Shown piece after piece: positions 31,588-41,600 of a DNA stretch of 64,000 nucleotides (its first letter is position 1; each line of letters opens with the position of its first letter). The stretch covers positions 49,019 through 113,018 of the forward strand of contig JAPJBO010000744.1 of assembly GCA_030068145.1 (NCBI GenBank), written 5' to 3'. Both the position numbers and the translations under genes were made by a program. The stretch is from Diplonema papillatum. Lineage: Eukaryota; Euglenozoa; Diplonemea; Diplonemida; Diplonemidae. A model generated the notes under the pieces. It searched no databases. It saw only the letters and a program-made list of their open reading frames with translations, and was not told the DNA's origin.

Positions 31588-31672
31588 GTTTGGCAACATA
31601 GCCTAACGGTTACCGCACCCTCCTGGGCCCCTGTAGGCCATGGTTCGATTCCCCCGGTCCGATTTTTTTTTT
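31588..31672 (+). other. tRNA-like sequence with downstream T-run in the TIR element
   Basis: TAGCCTAACGG fits box A, GGTTCGATTCC fits box B, and a T12 run follows at once, as a Pol III terminator would. Spacing matches a tRNA-Glu-like layout, but the anticodon and acceptor stems do not pair. Confidence 0.42.
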
Positions 31673-34600
31673 TTGCGATTTTTCGGTGTGAAAAGCAGCC
31701 GTCTGGAAATTATTTTCGAGGTCTTTTTGGGAAATCTTTTGGTTTTCGAGTAGTTCTGGGATGCGCGATTATGGGCAAGCTGCCAGCTAGCCCAGCGATC
31801 AAAATCTGACCCCCTCCTGGATGCAGAGAGAAAAAAAACCGATCTCCAGGACCCCATTTTTTCGGGTGCCGACCTCCATTTCCGGTGGGGGGGTCGGTCA
31901 AAATTTTTATCCGACCAAATATTCGGAAAGCCCTGTCCTCAACGGATTCAAACGTGTCCTCAAAATCTCGAAACCGACCATTTTCGGACCTGCAGATGGA
32001 AATTTTCGGCAGAAATCCGAAAAAAGCCGAAATCTGTGACACTTTTTCGTGGAATGGGTGGTACGTTACCTCACTCTGTCCAAAGATGCGCGTGAGGTTG
32101 GCTTCGGGTCCGTAGCATAGAATATGTCGTTCATCGCCAGCCGTCAGGACATGATCTGCACTTCCTCGGTGGTAGCAGCCTTCTACGGCGCACTCGTTGC
32201 GGGTTTTGAACGGCATGATGGCTCTACGGGTGAGTGCTTGGAGGAGATCCGAAGCTCCATGCAGGTTCCCCAGCGCCCGCAGGGCTTGTGCGCTGAGGCA
32301 GCGAGGTGGTACGTCGGTAGATAGTCGATTACGGACCGCGGTGTCGCGACCGTCGGTACGGTTTCTCCTCGCGAAGAGTCCGTTTTCTTCGAGTTGCACC
32401 AGGTCACCATTGTTGTCTTCGGTATCGTCTTCTTGCCACCGTTGGCACAGCCTGGCAACGTTGGCCTTGCGGTAGCACCATTCGACGTTGAATGTGCTGC
32501 TTTTTTGGTAAGCGGCGTTTGCTGCGACGTCTGCCGCGTTGATGTCGGCATTGTCGCTGTGTCCCCTGGCCCACTGCACATCTGGGAGAGTACACAGCAC
32601 CATGGCGACCGGGTCCCCTTTGCGGGGGTTCCTTAACCGGGCGATGGCGCTCATGCTGTCGCTTCGCGGCTTGGCCATCGCGTGGGGCTTGACTTCCTTC
32701 AGTGCAGTCGCTAGAACCATCATCGCACACAATTCTGCTTGTGTGCTCGAGCTGATCCTCCCATGGATCTTCGCACCGTAGGCCCTGCCGTTGACGCAAA
32801 TTCCGACAGCGCCTCTGCCTTCTTTTTCCAGGTAGCTCCCGTCGGTTGCTACTCTGACGACATCGCCGCTTGCTTCAGCTTCTCTGAGCGCCCTCTCGGT
32901 CCATGTTATGACGTAGGGCTTTCGCACCCTCCGCGGTGGGCGCAGCTCGAATCCGGTTGCTGGGATTCTGCCTTCCGTCAGGTCGGGGTGGGCGGCCAGG
33001 TAAGCCCTTACCTTTTGCTGTTCAGAGAAGTCCTTTATCGGTGTCATTCCGTATCCAAAGGAGCAGGCCGGATATCCTGAGATTCCATTGCTTCCATGGT
33101 GTCTTGGGATGAGTTTTGTGTAAGCGGCTTGCAACTTGGGGTGCGTCGGGTCGAAGCACTTCGAGACTGCCTGTATGGCGAGCGTTGGCAGCGCATAGCT
33201 TCTGTAGAGCTCACTCTTGCCTCGAGTGGAGCAGTAGTAAGACTGCGAGATCATTGCACAGACTCTGCTGAAGCGTTCGACTCTTTTCCGATTACGTGCA
33301 CAGGATGCGTGGTCGTTGTCTCCGTGTAGGCATCCCCCGAGAAGTCTAGTGGACAGCCGCGTCGTCACCGTGCCAAGACCGGGAATCGGTATCTTGCTGA
33401 CCCTCGAAGCGACCACCACTAGCTTTCTTCGGGCCAACTTAAAGCCCCTGCTTGTCATCCAGTCGTTGAGCACCTGTACTTGAACCGGGACCGATTTGAC
33501 CGCTGCGAGAGATGTAAGGTCGTCAACGTAGGCTTTGCACTGTGTGAGGTCTGGCGGGTCCGCTGTGTAATACAGGTAGAGTATCACGCTCAGTGGGGAA
33601 CCCTGCAGCAGTCCTCTCCTCAGCGCCATAGGCGGGGTAAAACCTTCGTTAGTGGTCAGCGTATACCACTGCGACTCTAACACTGCCTCGATCGATCTCG
33701 CCCACTCGTCTCCGAAGTCGTTGCGTATTTTTTCCAGTAGCTTGTCGTGTGGTACTGTGTCGTAGGCTGCTTCGATGTCAGCGATGACAACTGCTGGGTC
33801 CTCTTCGTCGCCGCCGTCCATCCATTCTTGCGCCCGCTGGAGGATCTCGAGGGTGGCATGCTGCCGCTGGCATCCGTATTGGAAGTCTTTGGCTTTAATC
33901 CGCTCAATGCAGAGGTCTCGGATCTTGAGGTAGACGCAGACGTGGAGGAATTTTAGCATCAGTGGCATGATGGCAATTGGTCGGTAGGCGTTCGGGGAGG
34001 TTTTTGGGATGCCGGGTTTCGAGATGAGAAAAATCCATGACAGCGCATGTTCGTGCGGGATTCCGGCTTCCAGCCACTCGTTAAAAGTGTCAGCTACAGT
34101 CGTAATTTCTTTTGGGCGGAGTGTGGATAAGAACGTTGCCGACAGGTCGGTCGTCCTAGCCTTCTTCTTCACGAATGGAATCGCTGTCTCTACGTCTTCC
34201 GGCGACAGTTTGTGGTGTCTCTCGGTCTCCTCTTTTTTTTCCATCGGTCTAGGGGCTCGCGTTGCTACCGCGTCGTATCTGCTCTGGAACCGGTCAACTA
34301 CGGCGGCGACATTCAGGACTCTCGGGGGCTCGTACGGTCGTCGTTGTTGGAGGGCGTGGTTGCTGGTTTCGCCCCTGGTGGCGTAGGCGATTCGTTTCCG
34401 AATGTCGCTGACCTGGCGGTTCATCTCCTTCTTGTCGGCTTCGTCGGTGGCATTGCGTCGCTTCAACATCCTCGTATTTAACGCTCGCTGGAGTCGCGCA
34501 ATCTTCGTCGTGCGGTATCGGGGCGGCCGGTATGCGATTGGGCTTAGCATTGTTGCCATGAGGCCATCGAAGTCGTCTGCGGTTGGTCGGTCGTTTTTGG

Positions 34601-35732
34601 GGTATCTCATGGGCGGGATGATCTTTACGATCGTGTGGTCGTATTCAAGGCTGATCGCTGCATGGTCACTGCCTCCGGTGAACCGGGCTGATTCGAAGGT
34701 GCAGCTTGTGTTGCGGGGAACAAAGACTCTGTCCAGCGATGTATCTGCGTTGCTCCTGTGGTATGTAGTGCGTCCTCGCACCAGTTCGTCCCCTGCGTTG
34801 CGTCTGACGATTCCCTCGACTGTTGGTGTGGTGTTGCCGTTGAAGTCGCCGGTAACTACGTATTCTCCCACGCAGCGCCTCATGGTGTTGACGATCCAGC
34901 TGCCGAGTGCCTCCGCCTCTGCCCTTGGGGTGTTGTTCACCACATACACTGAGATCACCCGCAGGACGTGTTCCCCGATTTTAAGATCGGCAAAGCAGCA
35001 CGAGCGGTGGGACCCAGTCCGCAGTACTTGCATCGTAGAGTCAGTTCGAATCAGAATGCTGCTGCGTGCGATCCGCTTCTGTCCATTCGTCTCTGTTGCT
35101 GTGACTAGCGGGTTCCAGCCCTTGAGGAGCGCCACGTCTTCAAATACGCGGGGATCCCTTCCAATCTCACTCGCTGTGAGGATGTGTGTTCTGGGTAGGA
35201 GGTCGAAGTAGGCTACCAGGCTTTTCTTGCAGCAGGAGTTGCAGCTAGCGATGCGCACTTTGCTTTGGCCGGCGTTGTTACGACGATGGTCTGCGATGAT
35301 ACGATGGTTTTCGGGGTTGTTTTGGGTGCCTCCACGGGGGAAGGTAGGTGGGAACATGGTGAGCTGAACTGTTGATTGGTTGGTTGAGGAGTTGGGCTGC
35401 TGTAGCGCTACTCGCGGCTCGGTGGTAGGCAGGTGTAGTGCCCCCGACACGGTGCTGAGTGGTGCATCTGGTAGGATCGGTGGATGATAAGTTGAGGTAG
35501 GGATGATCAAGTTGGGAAAGCGGGCGTCGCTCCGTGCAGTGATGGGTGTTGGCAGGAGGGGCACAGATGATGATGCGAGGGCTGGGTTTGGGAAGAGGGG
35601 AGGCCCAGCTGATGTCGTGGGCGCGTTAACTTGAATTGGCGGTGGTTGTGGTTGTGGTTGATTGTCGATAGGGCTGCAGTTGGTCGTCTGCGACACAGGG
35701 CTTGACGTCGTCACTGCTTCGGTAGGTTGATA

Positions 35733-36830
35733 TTACAGCCTGGGTGGGGTTCTCGGTGGTGGTGTCCATCCGGCTTCGCCGGGAGCTGCTCGTTTTGTTC
35801 CACGCCTTTCTTCGTCATGTTTGTCCTGAGACACTTCCCCCTCTTCGATCTGCGGCGGACCGTCGTCTTCTTCGTCATTGTTCTGCTCCTCTGTGTTGGT
35901 TACGTGCGTCGCTTGCTGTTGGTTGCCGTCGTCTTCTTCTGCAATTCCGCTTTCGTCGTCACTGGTGTCCTCCGCCAAATTAGGTTGGGCGTCCTCGGTG
36001 TCCGGCTTCATGAGGTGGCCGATCTGCCCAAACCGCAGCACGTTCCCGAAAGGGGTTGCAAACGGGATCCTGGCGAGATCTGCTTCGTCCACAGGGTCGA
36101 GACCCTCCACGACATATGCAACGAAGCCCGGCCGCAGTCCGAACACCGGATACACCCGCAGTTGTTGACCAATCTGGGGGCGTATTGCTGCTGTGGCTAG
36201 CGCCCCGGAGATCTCCAGCGTGTGGAAAGTCCTGTCACAGCCCGTCAAGCCGAATTTTCCTTTCGATCTCTCCACGAACTGTTGTCGTTGATCTTCACGT
36301 CGGGCTTTGGTGACGATGTATCTGTCGCCGTGTTTCAGGGCCAGTCCCAACGGGTCTAACAGCTCTGCCAGGTCCGTCCACTTGCCTTCAGTGTCAGGGC
36401 GCACCTTTATAAGGTATTCGTTTGCGCCTGTGCGCAGGACGCGGGCGTCCATCCTGGTGTCCTCGAGGGCCCGCATCACCTCGTGGAATGGGAGGATCGT
36501 GCTGTCCTTCCGTGCGCGTTGGAACGTTTTCAGCTCAGTCCATCCCGGTTCTGGGAGTGCCCACTCTGCGTAGTACGCACTATATCCGGCTTCGCGGACC
36601 GCTTGAAAGATGGCCTTCTCGTCGCAGTTCTCCTTTACCCGTACCAACTTAATGGCGTTCGAGCGGAAGAAGCCGGCTGCGTTCCGTACGTCCTCGATGG
36701 CTGCCTCGCCTCCCATTTTTTTGAAAAGGTTGCCGAACCCTTCCGCTGGTCCACAGATGGAAAGTAGTCGCTTGAGGTCGTCCTGGATGGACGACAGCTC
36801 GATGATGCGCTTTTCAGACACAGTCGACAT
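35733..36830 (-). CDS. LINE2 ORF1 protein
   Basis: 365 residues starting MSTVSEKR, 60 nt after the SL-like sequence. No catalytic motif. Residues ~1-280 appear globular with mixed charge. The last ~80 are very acidic (EDTSDDESGIAEEDDG) followed by a basic, Pro-rich end (RRGTKRAAPGEAG). It has no evident similarity to LINE1 ORF1. The stop is TAA (35735-35733), followed in the same frame by YQPTEA and then the GTG used as the ORF2 count start. Confidence 0.72.
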   Translation of the reverse strand: MSTVSEKRIIELSSIQDDLKRLLSICGPAEGFGNLFKKMGGEAAIEDVRNAAGFFRSNAIKLVRVKENCDEKAIFQAVREAGYSAYYAEWALPEPGWTELKTFQRARKDSTILPFHEVMRALEDTRMDARVLRTGANEYLIKVRPDTEGKWTDLAELLDPLGLALKHGDRYIVTKARREDQRQQFVERSKGKFGLTGCDRTFHTLEISGALATAAIRPQIGQQLRVYPVFGLRPGFVAYVVEGLDPVDEADLARIPFATPFGNVLRFGQIGHLMKPDTEDAQPNLAEDTSDDESGIAEEDDGNQQQATHVTNTEEQNNDEEDDGPPQIEEGEVSQDKHDEERRGTKRAAPGEAGWTPPPRTPPRL

Positions 36831-36890
36831 TTCGGGGGTTTTCCAATTTTTGGTTTCTTTTTTTTTTTTTTTTTTTTACATAAGCGCCAG

Positions 36891-36930
36891 CAATAAAGTA
36901 CAGAAACTGTAGCTTTTTAAATCGTTGGTT
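36891..36930 (-). other. Spliced-leader sequence fixed at the LINE2 5' end
   Basis: The minus strand reads AACCAACGATTTAAAAAGC and ends TTTCTGTACTTTATTG, with one extra A in the A-run compared with the LINE1 copy. It is followed by CTGGCGCTTATGT and an A-run leader, then the ORF1 ATG at 36830. Confidence 0.8.
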
Positions 36931-36946
36931 TTTTTTTTTTTTTTTT

Positions 36947-37800
36947 AGTGACGGCCCAGGGTATTAGTTTGAAGGCTTCCGGGGTTTGCAGATTTAGACC
37001 GTTACTATGGGGTGGTTTTGGGCGGTGTTTCGGTGCCGTTTTCGCCGATGTACGGCGTGTTGGGGCGGAGCCGACACATCTCCACAACTTCGTTCGGCAA
37101 AAGAGGGGTCTTCATGGGTCCTGTATGGGTCAATTCTGGTCACCCCGTCAGTTTGGCGACACATTTTGCGGGCGTTTTTCAACCTTCACCAGTCTGGATC
37201 AAGCTTTTCGGGGGTTTCCGAAAGCTTCTGGGTTCCCTGTGGGGTTGGGTGCCAATGGGGACGCGCTCCAAAAACAGTCAAAATCGTAAACAGACAGTCA
37301 CGTCAGGGGGTGGACCTGGGGACCTATTTCCTATGATTCCTATGATAATAGGTCCAAGGTTTTGGTGTGCACCGCCGTGCTTACACCAACATTTTTAGCG
37401 TTATTTTTAGCAACATCGCGCCGAAGGCGCGACGGAAAATTTGGGCAAAAATTACTCCGCCCCCCCTTTATCATGTGTGGGCAACTCTTAGCTCGTGTGG
37501 GATACTCAACTGTCAAACAGGACCTTGGCCCGGTAATGAAGCACAGTGGCAGCTGCAACCTGCCGACCCGAAGCTGAACACAATTGAACGGCAGCGGCTG
37601 GGTCTCAGCAGCAGAGGCTCAGCAGCCTTCCGCTACAAACACCACACCCCCCGCCTATATTTACTTTGAACACCGTTTTTTGAACATTTTTTTTTTTTTT
37701 TTTTCCCCGGCCAAGTCCGGTTTGCAGATGTAGACTGTCGGTCTAAATCTGCAACGGAAACTAATCCCCTGGTGACGGCAGTTTTTTGCCGATCGGTCGC
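36947..37800. repeat. Element with inverted GCAGATTTAGACCG ends
   Basis: The left end has GTGACGGCCCAGGGTATTAG and TTTGCAGATTTAGACCG. The right end, reversed, has GGGGATTAGTTTCCGTTGC and CAGATTTAGACCG. The ends are imperfect inverted repeats, with a hairpin at 37728-37765. The left part of 13605-13915 is related. Inside are short open frames only. Confidence 0.45.
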
Positions 37801-38053
37801 CTTGTGGCTATGATTTTGTGAAGTTTTCTTCTTTTTTTTTTTTTTTTTTTTCCCGACGACAACTCGTGTCAGACTAGCCTACCCGAAGGCAGTTGATTTC
37901 TTTAGGCAAGGTTTCTCTGCCGGCGGAAGTTGTTTGGGTTAGCGTTTTTTTTTTTTATTTTTTTTTTAAGAAGCCGGTATTTGTGTGTTCCCAGTTGACT
38001 GCTGAGGTGGTATGGTCCTTTGACAGAGTGAGCCGATGCCTCTCATCTCGCCT

Positions 38054-38640
38054 TTAAAACACGGCTGAGTCACGCATGCTCTTGACAGACGCTAGCGTCC
38101 GACATTTCGCACGCGCGTCGCAGTCGTTGGGTGGTATTGACAAGGTATTCACCGCCGCAGGTTCCCCCCTGCCCTGGGAGGTCCGCTTGGCTGCCTTCGG
38201 GTTGCGTTTTCGTGTGGGTGTTGTTGCTTCGCTTTTGGACTCCTTCTTCGAGTTCGCACGGTCCCAACGTCCTGGTCTGCCTGTCTTGCGCTCATTCGGC
38301 GCAGTTTGCCTCTCCTGCTTGACTTCGTGCTTCCGTCGAGCCTGCTTGCGCTCCCATCCCGACGGGCCAGTTGACTGCTGAGGTGGGATATCCAAAAGAC
38401 TTCTTGTGTGCTTTGCAACGATCCCGTACGGGCGTACAGTTGGCTTGTGGCTGTCAGCCTTTCCTTTGCTTGTAGTTCGGCTACATACACGGTTGCGGTA
38501 GCCGGTGGACATCACTTCCTGCGTGATTTGGTGCATAGTGTTCCGGCCCGAATCTAAGCCACCAGAGTTTCGCAGCTTGTGCACACATGATCGTGATTCA
38601 GAAGCAGATGAAGTATATACACCGCACATCACGCAGTCGG
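38054..38640 (-). pseudogene. Junction of MLO-like exon fragment and its upstream module, followed by an unassigned open frame
   Basis: In gene sense 38640-38500 resembles MLO-like codons ~45-90. Then 38490-38365 resembles the region upstream of that gene (21180-21068), as in a tandem duplicate of 5' end plus first codons. After that the frame stays open to TAA at 38054, giving a Lys/Arg-rich peptide (KKESKSEATTPTRKRNPKAA). That last part might be an exon fragment of another gene. No function can be given. Confidence 0.45.
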
Positions 38641-39044
38641 ACGGACAAACGCGCAGGCAGAGAAGGATGAGAAGCGCACAAATACTTTAGATTCGTCAAA
38701 AAATTTGTCGAAGCGCGGCACAAGAGAAGAAAGGAAACAAAAGACAAGAAAAGTTGCTCCAACAGAAGCAAAAAGACAGGTGAAGAAGCAGTGGATCTAA
38801 CACTTCCTCCCAGACGTTTGTGGTGGATCTAGTAAGCCGAGCGGCTATAATGTGGACTGTTTCTATGCAGGGATTATCCAGGGCAGGCAGGGGGAGAAGG
38901 GGAGGCTCTTCTGCGGCCAAGTAGTGAAGTTCAGAAAGCGTTCGATACACGATCTTTCAGTACTGATCCTCGGTGTGAAAGCATGGCCTAACGATCACTT
39001 GGTCTCGCTTCATGTTCAAGGGATGAAGCCGGAGGCGTTTGTTG

Positions 39045-39178
39045 AACGCTTACGCCCGCCTCTAAACCCAGATTCACCTGTGTTTCGTGTGGGCTTCAGC
39101 ACATTTACCTCGTTTGATGCTTTGCAGCTGGCAGCCTCCTCAAGTATTTCCTACAAAGCAGGTGCTTATACAAAAGAA
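39045..39178 (+). repeat. Dispersed repeat directly before the rRNA fragment
   Basis: Shares GAACGCTTACGCCCGCC, CACCTGTGTTTCGTGTGGGC and CTGGCAGCCTCCTCAAGTA with 1930-2040 and, inverted, with 14600-14750. It ends where the LSU sequence begins. Confidence 0.75.
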
Positions 39179-39320
39179 TTACCGCAGGGATAACTGGCTT
39201 GTGGCAGCCAAGCGTTCATAGCGCCGTTGCTTTTTGATCTGATAATAAGCTATATGATGTCGGCTCTTCCCAACCTAGACAAGCAGAATAGTGTGAGGGT
39301 TGGATTGTTCACCCACTAAC

Positions 39321-39364
<44 letters not shown>

Positions 39365-39947
39365 TTACCCTACTGATGGAGAGAGAGCCCATCGGGCCAG
39401 CGCATTCCGACAGCAATACGGGGTAGTACGAGAGGAACTCCCGTTTCTAGTCCGGGTATGGCTGGTACCTGTCAGTTCGTCTGTTGGGCCAGCGCATTCC
39501 GACAGCAATACGGGGTAGTACGAGAGGAACTCCCGTTTCTAGTCCGGGTATGGCTGGTACCTGTCAGTTCGTCTGTTGGGCCAGCGCATTCCGACAGCAA
39601 TACGGGGTAGTACGAGAGGAACTCCCGTTTCTAGTCTGCCCTCCCTGGTATCTACGGTTGTTCGATCGGACAGTGCCGTGATGCTACCACTGGATGGATT
39701 ATGGCTGAACGCCTCTAAGCCAGAACCCAGTCTAGAGGAATGCGTGAGATATTACTCGGGGCACATCGGATTTATCGGGCCACGACTAGCTTCTTGCTCC
39801 TTCGATGTCCGCTCACACCGGGATAAACCTTTGTTCGATGTGGGTGTCAGACTTGTCACACCGGATTCTAAGGCTGAGGACGCCATCCGGGGAGAAGCTA
39901 GAGGACTTCGTCGTCCGCTGAAGTGCACAATCTCGTTGTTGGTTTAA
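39179..39947 (+). pseudogene. Large-subunit rRNA fragment (domains V-VI) with triplicated sarcin-ricin segment
   Basis: Starts ACCGCAGGGATAACTGGCTT, a universal domain V sequence, and runs through GTCGTGAGACAGGTTGGTTT to the sarcin-ricin loop AGTACGAGAGGAAC and the 3' helices. A 92-bp unit (GGGCCAGCGCATTCCGACAG start) occurs at 39394, 39486 and 39578, so the loop is present three times, which a working rRNA could not have. The 5' part of LSU is absent; a dispersed repeat precedes it. It is an rRNA fragment or orphon, not an rDNA unit. Confidence 0.93.
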
Positions 39948-41349
39948 GACAGTTTCTTGTAATAAGCGGTCGGTTTTTTGAAGTCTCCGTTTGACTTGTG
40001 TGGCGGGGGCGAAAGAGGGGTTATCCTTTTGTGCTGTTAGGACAGGGCCTGGGCAGTGTGTTTTCATTCCTTTTCGTACTTTGTGTCGCTTTTACTCCAC
40101 TGTTTTTACTGTCACGTGTGGTTTTACTTTGCGTTGTGGCTTCGCTTCCTTCTTTTGCTTTGCTTTGGGCCAGAGTGCGCGCGATCAGCTGGCTTGCCGG
40201 GTGATTCAATTTCGAGCCTTTTTTTTTGTACCGGCAGACTCGCACAAAATCAGCCGAATTTCAACAGTGTAAGCTTTGGCATGGAGCGGAATCAGCTTGA
40301 TGCCCAAACCGCTGATTAGAGTTCTTCAATAATTTTTTTTTTTTCTGGCTGAAATGATCAGGGCCTTATATACAAAAATTCCTCCCGTGTAACTGTCCAT
40401 AAGTTGCTCGGAGTTACTAAAAATCCCAGTTGCGGCACAACTGCACGTTTATGCAACCGACAGGGTGCACCTCTTTGTGGTTGTCACTACTGTCCATCAT
40501 AGAGACTGTCCTTCGGAAGCAAAAGAGCCATGCGAAGAAGGCGAGTGTTGGGGTACTGTAGCAGTGCGCCGGGATCATTCAAGAACACTTGGCAGTCTGC
40601 AACAGCAGGGCGGACAGCTGCAGTCTTCGCTTTCTTGGCAACATGTCATGAAACAATACACAAGCCAGAAATACCAGCGCCGCAGGCGCGGAAAATTTTT
40701 TCAAGCTATTGGGCCAGTCGCAGGTTCCAAAATTGAGGCTGTACGTTGCTTCAACATGATCCAAAGGTGCAGTAACCGGTGCTGTGTACTGCTAGTGTGA
40801 CTGCTGTGCTGTAGCACTACTACTGGGCCCCTCAGCCGGGGCATTCTGTGCTTTTTTTTTTTTTTTTGGTTGCTCGGACTTGGTCCGAGCACCAGACCCA
40901 TATATAAGCCACTGGAAATGATACAGCAGTGAAACCAGCCGCTTTTTTCCTTGGCAACAGAATGTGCAAGGTACAGTCAGCAGTCTGACGAGAATGCGGC
41001 GCTGTACGGTCGGCAGTGGGCCGGTACGGCGTGGCAGAAACACCACGTGGTCGGCTCAGTAACCGGATACCCTTCGGCGGTTCTTCGACGCCTGACGTGT
41101 TCATGGCACCAGAATGCGGCGCTGTACGGTCGGCAGTGGGCCGGTACGGCGTGGCAGAAACACGCTTCGGTCATGGCGTTCTGCTTTGTTGTGGCGGCGG
41201 CTGACGTCCCATGGTCTGGATTTTCACGGGCCGCTTCCACATCGACCGACGATTTCTCGTTTTTGCCCTTTTCGGCATCTCGTCCGGTAGACGATGAGGT
41301 TGATTTCTCGCAGACAATAAACGAGAAACTTCGGACGGCGCCTTCTGTT
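39948..41349. other. Gene-free stretch with short repeats
   Basis: 39948-40005 is the same module as 15535-15590. 40850-40885 has a GCTCGGACTTGGTCCGAGC hairpin. 40676-40690 has GCGCCGCAGGCGC. 40990-41045 and 41108-41163 are near-identical direct repeats (GAATGCGGCGCTGTACGGTC). No convincing exon. Confidence 0.5.
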
Positions 41350-41600
41350 TACGTCTTTTTGGAAGGCGCTTCGAAGTGACTCAATGTGATGACATTGACG
41401 CTTCGGCTTCGGTGGTGGCGTTCTGACTCGCCGTAGACATGGTGCAGCATCACCTCGGCATACGGTTCTTTTTACGCCCTTTTGGAACACGCCTCTAAGT
41501 GGCTCAATGTGATGACACGGCGCTTCGGCTTCGGTGACGGCGTTCTGCCTCGCTGTAGTGATGCAGCATCGCCCGAAGTAGACGGTCGCGGGGAAGCCCA
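41350..41600 (-). repeat. Partial duplication of the 3' end of the coiled-coil gene
   Basis: 41370-41465 and 41495-41590 repeat each other (GGCTCAATGTGATGACA and CGCTTCGGCTTCGGTG) with some changes. The second copy contains the last codons of the gene and the first lies just downstream. Confidence 0.65.

Larger units (their letters stand above)
31102..32061. mobile_element. 960-bp DNA element with perfect 30-bp TIRs and TA duplication, inside LINE2 ORF2
   Basis: The ends are exact 30-bp inverted repeats beginning CCACCCATTCCACGAAAAAG (31102-31131 and 32032-32061), flanked by TA on both sides (31100-31101, 32062-32063). Removing the element and one TA rejoins ORF2 in frame. TA target and TIRs fit Tc1/mariner-type insertion. 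There is no transposase frame, so it is non-autonomous. The inside has a duplicated segment (about 31130-31270 and 31675-31812, sharing CGATTATGGGCAAGC) and two tRNA-like sequences. Confidence 0.9.
30949..35714 (-). pseudogene. LINE2 ORF2 (endonuclease-RT-RNase H), split by a TIR element
   Basis: Counted from a GTG at 35714, with the frame open back to the ORF1 stop. The endonuclease shows VTGDFNGN (near 286) and GGSDHAAISL (near 346). The RT shows FLISKPG, YRPIAIMP, ADIEAAYD, LLQGSPLS and catalytic AYVDDL (near 728). RNase H shows ATDGSYLEK (near 955), TQAELCAMM, RSDS and WARGHSDNADINAADVAA. A Cys/His C-terminal motif (CAVEGCYH...C) follows. The frame then enters the insertion at 32061-31102. 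Beyond it, 31099-30949 holds the remaining ~50 codons in the frame restored by removing 962 bp, ending in TAA. The interruption is recent enough that the rest is undamaged. Confidence 0.88.
30800..36930 (-). mobile_element. LINE2: second, different non-LTR retrotransposon with SL at its 5' end
   Basis: SL-like sequence at 36930-36891, 5' UTR with a long A-run, ORF1 (36830-35733), ORF2 (35714 to 30949, interrupted). The 3' end is uncertain; I place it near 30800, where the MLO fragment begins. ORF1 and ORF2 are only distantly like those of LINE1, so it is another family with the same layout. An A-tract of about 20 lies upstream of the SL (36931-36946 as T on the plus strand). Confidence 0.8.

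Noticed and set aside
23256-31672. Working tRNA genes
   Set aside because: Box A and B match, but acceptor, anticodon and T stems do not pair in any of the three sequences.
39179-39947. Functional LSU rRNA gene
   Set aside because: Only the 3' part is present and the sarcin-ricin segment is repeated three times.
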